This document shows, piece by piece, positions 62,732 to 64,000 of a DNA stretch of 64,000 bases. The notes under the pieces were generated by a model. The model was not told the DNA's origin and searched no databases. It worked only from the letters and a program-made list of their open reading frames with translations. The stretch's first letter is position 1. Every line of letters starts with the position of its first letter. Position numbers and translations under genes: made by a program. Location of the stretch: NCBI GenBank assembly GCA_964446835.1, contig CAYUQT010000011.1, positions 62,001 through 126,000 on the forward strand, given 5' to 3'. The stretch comes from CAYUQT01 sp964446835 (lineage in GTDB: Bacteria > Planctomycetota > Phycisphaerae > UBA1845 > JAFGLZ01).

Positions 62732-63955
62732 TCAGGGAGTCCGCTCGCGAACGAGCATAAAACTGACTCCACCGGTCCCGTCGATGCCCTCGTTGCCGGT
62801 AACGACGAGTAGTCCTTGAGGGACGGAGTGCACGATGAGTCCCTCGGGGCGTTTGCCGACCATGACCTTGCCCACCTGCCGCGGGCGGACCGGATCAGTA
62901 ACGTCCAGACAGACAACGCAATTCGCACGTTCGATGCCTATGAACGAGAGAATGCGCCCGTGCATCCGGGCAAAGACGACGGACTCCGGGTCCAGACGGC
63001 GTTTGGGTTTGGAGGGATCCACGAGGGGGCGAACATCGAGCCGCGACATCAGAACGGCGTCGCCCGAGGGGTGCTGTGGATCGACCCACCAGAGACTGAT
63101 GGCGTTACCAGTGCGCCCCTTCTCGCCTTCCTCGGCAACTCCGATGAGACACCCTGTCTGTCCCTTGGGGCCGGGAACGCCATCGAGCACGCCGACGCCG
63201 TCGGGTTGTGCACCTTTTTCAAGGTGAATGGCATGCACGATAGCCGGCTGCCCATGACTCAGGTCGACAAGAACAACCGCATCGTTCTCCTGACAACTGA
63301 CTGCCGCGAACCGCGATTGCGGGTCGAACGCCACCAACTCGGGCTCGATATCACCGATGGGGGTCTTGAGCAGGTTCTCCAGCCCAGGCAGACTCACGGG
63401 CGAGGGCGGGGTGTCATTCAGGTTTCGATCCGGTGTGATCGAAGACATATCCAGGGCCCAGATGGCACCTGGGGTGTTCGAGTCGTTTTCGGCTTCGTCC
63501 GCGATCAAGGCCCACTTGCCGTCGGCGGAGATGGCGACTGAATCAAGATGAGCGCCGAACGATTGACGAAGAAGTGGGCGTCCGAGCGATGCGGCGCGAA
63601 GGTCGACTCCTACGAGGGTTCCCTTACCGCGGCCCAACAGCACCACCAGAGCGAGGGGCAACCGGGGGTGAACCGCAACACTCGTAGGATCCCCTCCGAG
63701 ATCGAGCCCTTGCTTGCCGGCCTTGGCCTCATCGAAGTCGACACGAGACGCACTCAGCGGGTTTATGGATTCGACCCTCAGGACTTCCAGTTTCCCCTCG
63801 ACGGGGTTGGTTACCAGAAGGAGGCTCTGCGACGGGCAGTACTGAACGATTTCGGCCGTGAGGCCCGGGTCGGTCAGAGTCTTCAGCCGTTCGAACGACA
63901 CAGGATGCGACAGGCTTTCGGCATGGAGGGACACGGGCAGCAGCCCCACCCACAT
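62732..63955 (-). CDS. Secreted beta-propeller protein (choice-of-anchor I-like), start possibly beyond window
   Basis: 407 residues from the first ATG, but that start gives a signal peptide with no basic residue (MWVGLLPVSLHAES). The frame stays open to the window end with SRLLRGLA before it, so the true start is probably just outside. The body shows propeller-like repeats: SVAVHPRLPLALVVLLG, SVAISADGKWALIADEAEND, LVAFDPQSRFAAVSCQENDAVVLVDL, FIGIERANCVVCLDV and GLLVVTGNEGIDGTGGVSFM. This resembles the choice-of-anchor I propeller found in exported alkaline-phosphatase-like proteins. Biochemical role unknown. It converges on GH2, 51 bases away. Confidence 0.7.
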   Translation of the reverse strand: MWVGLLPVSLHAESLSHPVSFERLKTLTDPGLTAEIVQYCPSQSLLLVTNPVEGKLEVLRVESINPLSASRVDFDEAKAGKQGLDLGGDPTSVAVHPRLPLALVVLLGRGKGTLVGVDLRAASLGRPLLRQSFGAHLDSVAISADGKWALIADEAENDSNTPGAIWALDMSSITPDRNLNDTPPSPVSLPGLENLLKTPIGDIEPELVAFDPQSRFAAVSCQENDAVVLVDLSHGQPAIVHAIHLEKGAQPDGVGVLDGVPGPKGQTGCLIGVAEEGEKGRTGNAISLWWVDPQHPSGDAVLMSRLDVRPLVDPSKPKRRLDPESVVFARMHGRILSFIGIERANCVVCLDVTDPVRPRQVGKVMVGKRPEGLIVHSVPQGLLVVTGNEGIDGTGGVSFMLVRERTP

Positions 63956-64000
63956 CGCGAGTCCCCGAAGGAGACGCGAACAGGATACCGCGCCGCAGAT

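Noticed and set aside
1..64000. tRNA, rRNA, CRISPR, insertion sequence or prophage features
   Set aside because: No T-arm-like GTTCGANNC cloverleaf, no regular repeat-spacer array and no transposase, integrase or phage genes were seen by eye; a covariance-model scan would be needed to exclude small RNAs.

Overview
The window is GC-rich, densely coded bacterial chromosome. The gene content points to a planctomycete of the Phycisphaerae/Sedimentisphaerales kind. Indicators are a formylglycine-type sulfatase, many secreted glycan-active enzymes, a prepilin with the planctomycete H-X9-DG-type tail, a PEP-CTERM-like sorting tail (VPDPAS, hydrophobic stretch, RRRR) and a phosphate-selective-porin-like outer-membrane protein. 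The lineage is an inference from gene content. No rRNA, tRNA, CRISPR array, insertion sequence or prophage was recognised.

0-12 kb: the end of an unknown secreted-type gene converges on a LamG-containing glycosidase-like protein. Then comes a minus-strand block pilB - pilT - hisF - PilB-like pseudo-ATPase - CvpA-like protein. The fourth gene keeps the GspE/PilB fold but has lost the Walker A lysine and the His box, and it carries membrane helices. A divergent signal-peptide protein follows. 12-16 kb: a compact minus-strand housekeeping operon tpiA - secG - yicC - gmk - rpoZ - coaC, with ATGA overlaps at yicC/gmk and gmk/rpoZ. 16-21.5 kb, plus strand: the C-terminal processing protease ctpA, tsaD, a Tat-exported Gfo/Idh/MocA oxidoreductase followed by a strong hairpin, and a BaiN-type flavoprotein.

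21.8-30.3 kb: a very large PAS/GAF sigma-54 activator without a receiver domain, a hybrid histidine kinase, a PLP aminotransferase of the alanine-glyoxylate type and a small methyltransferase. 30.3-45.3 kb: a glycan-degradation region. It holds a GH36 alpha-galactosidase fused to a sugar-isomerase-like TIM barrel and co-transcribed with a lipoprotein, a pilin-like protein, a GH13 enzyme, an HNH nuclease with a small partner, a DUF4838 protein, and a five-bladed-propeller glycosidase with a sulfatase.

45.4-51.1 kb: an accessory stretch with a VapB/FitA-PIN toxin-antitoxin pair whose operator overlaps its -10 box, an ECF sigma factor followed by a membrane-anchored repeat protein whose 3' end is frame-disrupted, an AAA_14/DUF4143 ATPase that may be leaderless, and a membrane protein with a winged-helix regulator. 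51.5-64 kb: a cobalamin-binding radical SAM enzyme, then a plus-strand run of GH20 hexosaminidase, porin, heparinase-II/III-like lyase with a sorting tail, and GH2. This suggests a glycosaminoglycan-like degradation locus (inference). A propeller protein, probably cut by the window edge, closes the window.

No complete new defence or biosynthetic system is evident. The strongest leads are the pseudo-ATPase in the pilus operon, the disrupted sigma-factor partner, the GH36-isomerase fusion and the HNH/partner pair.
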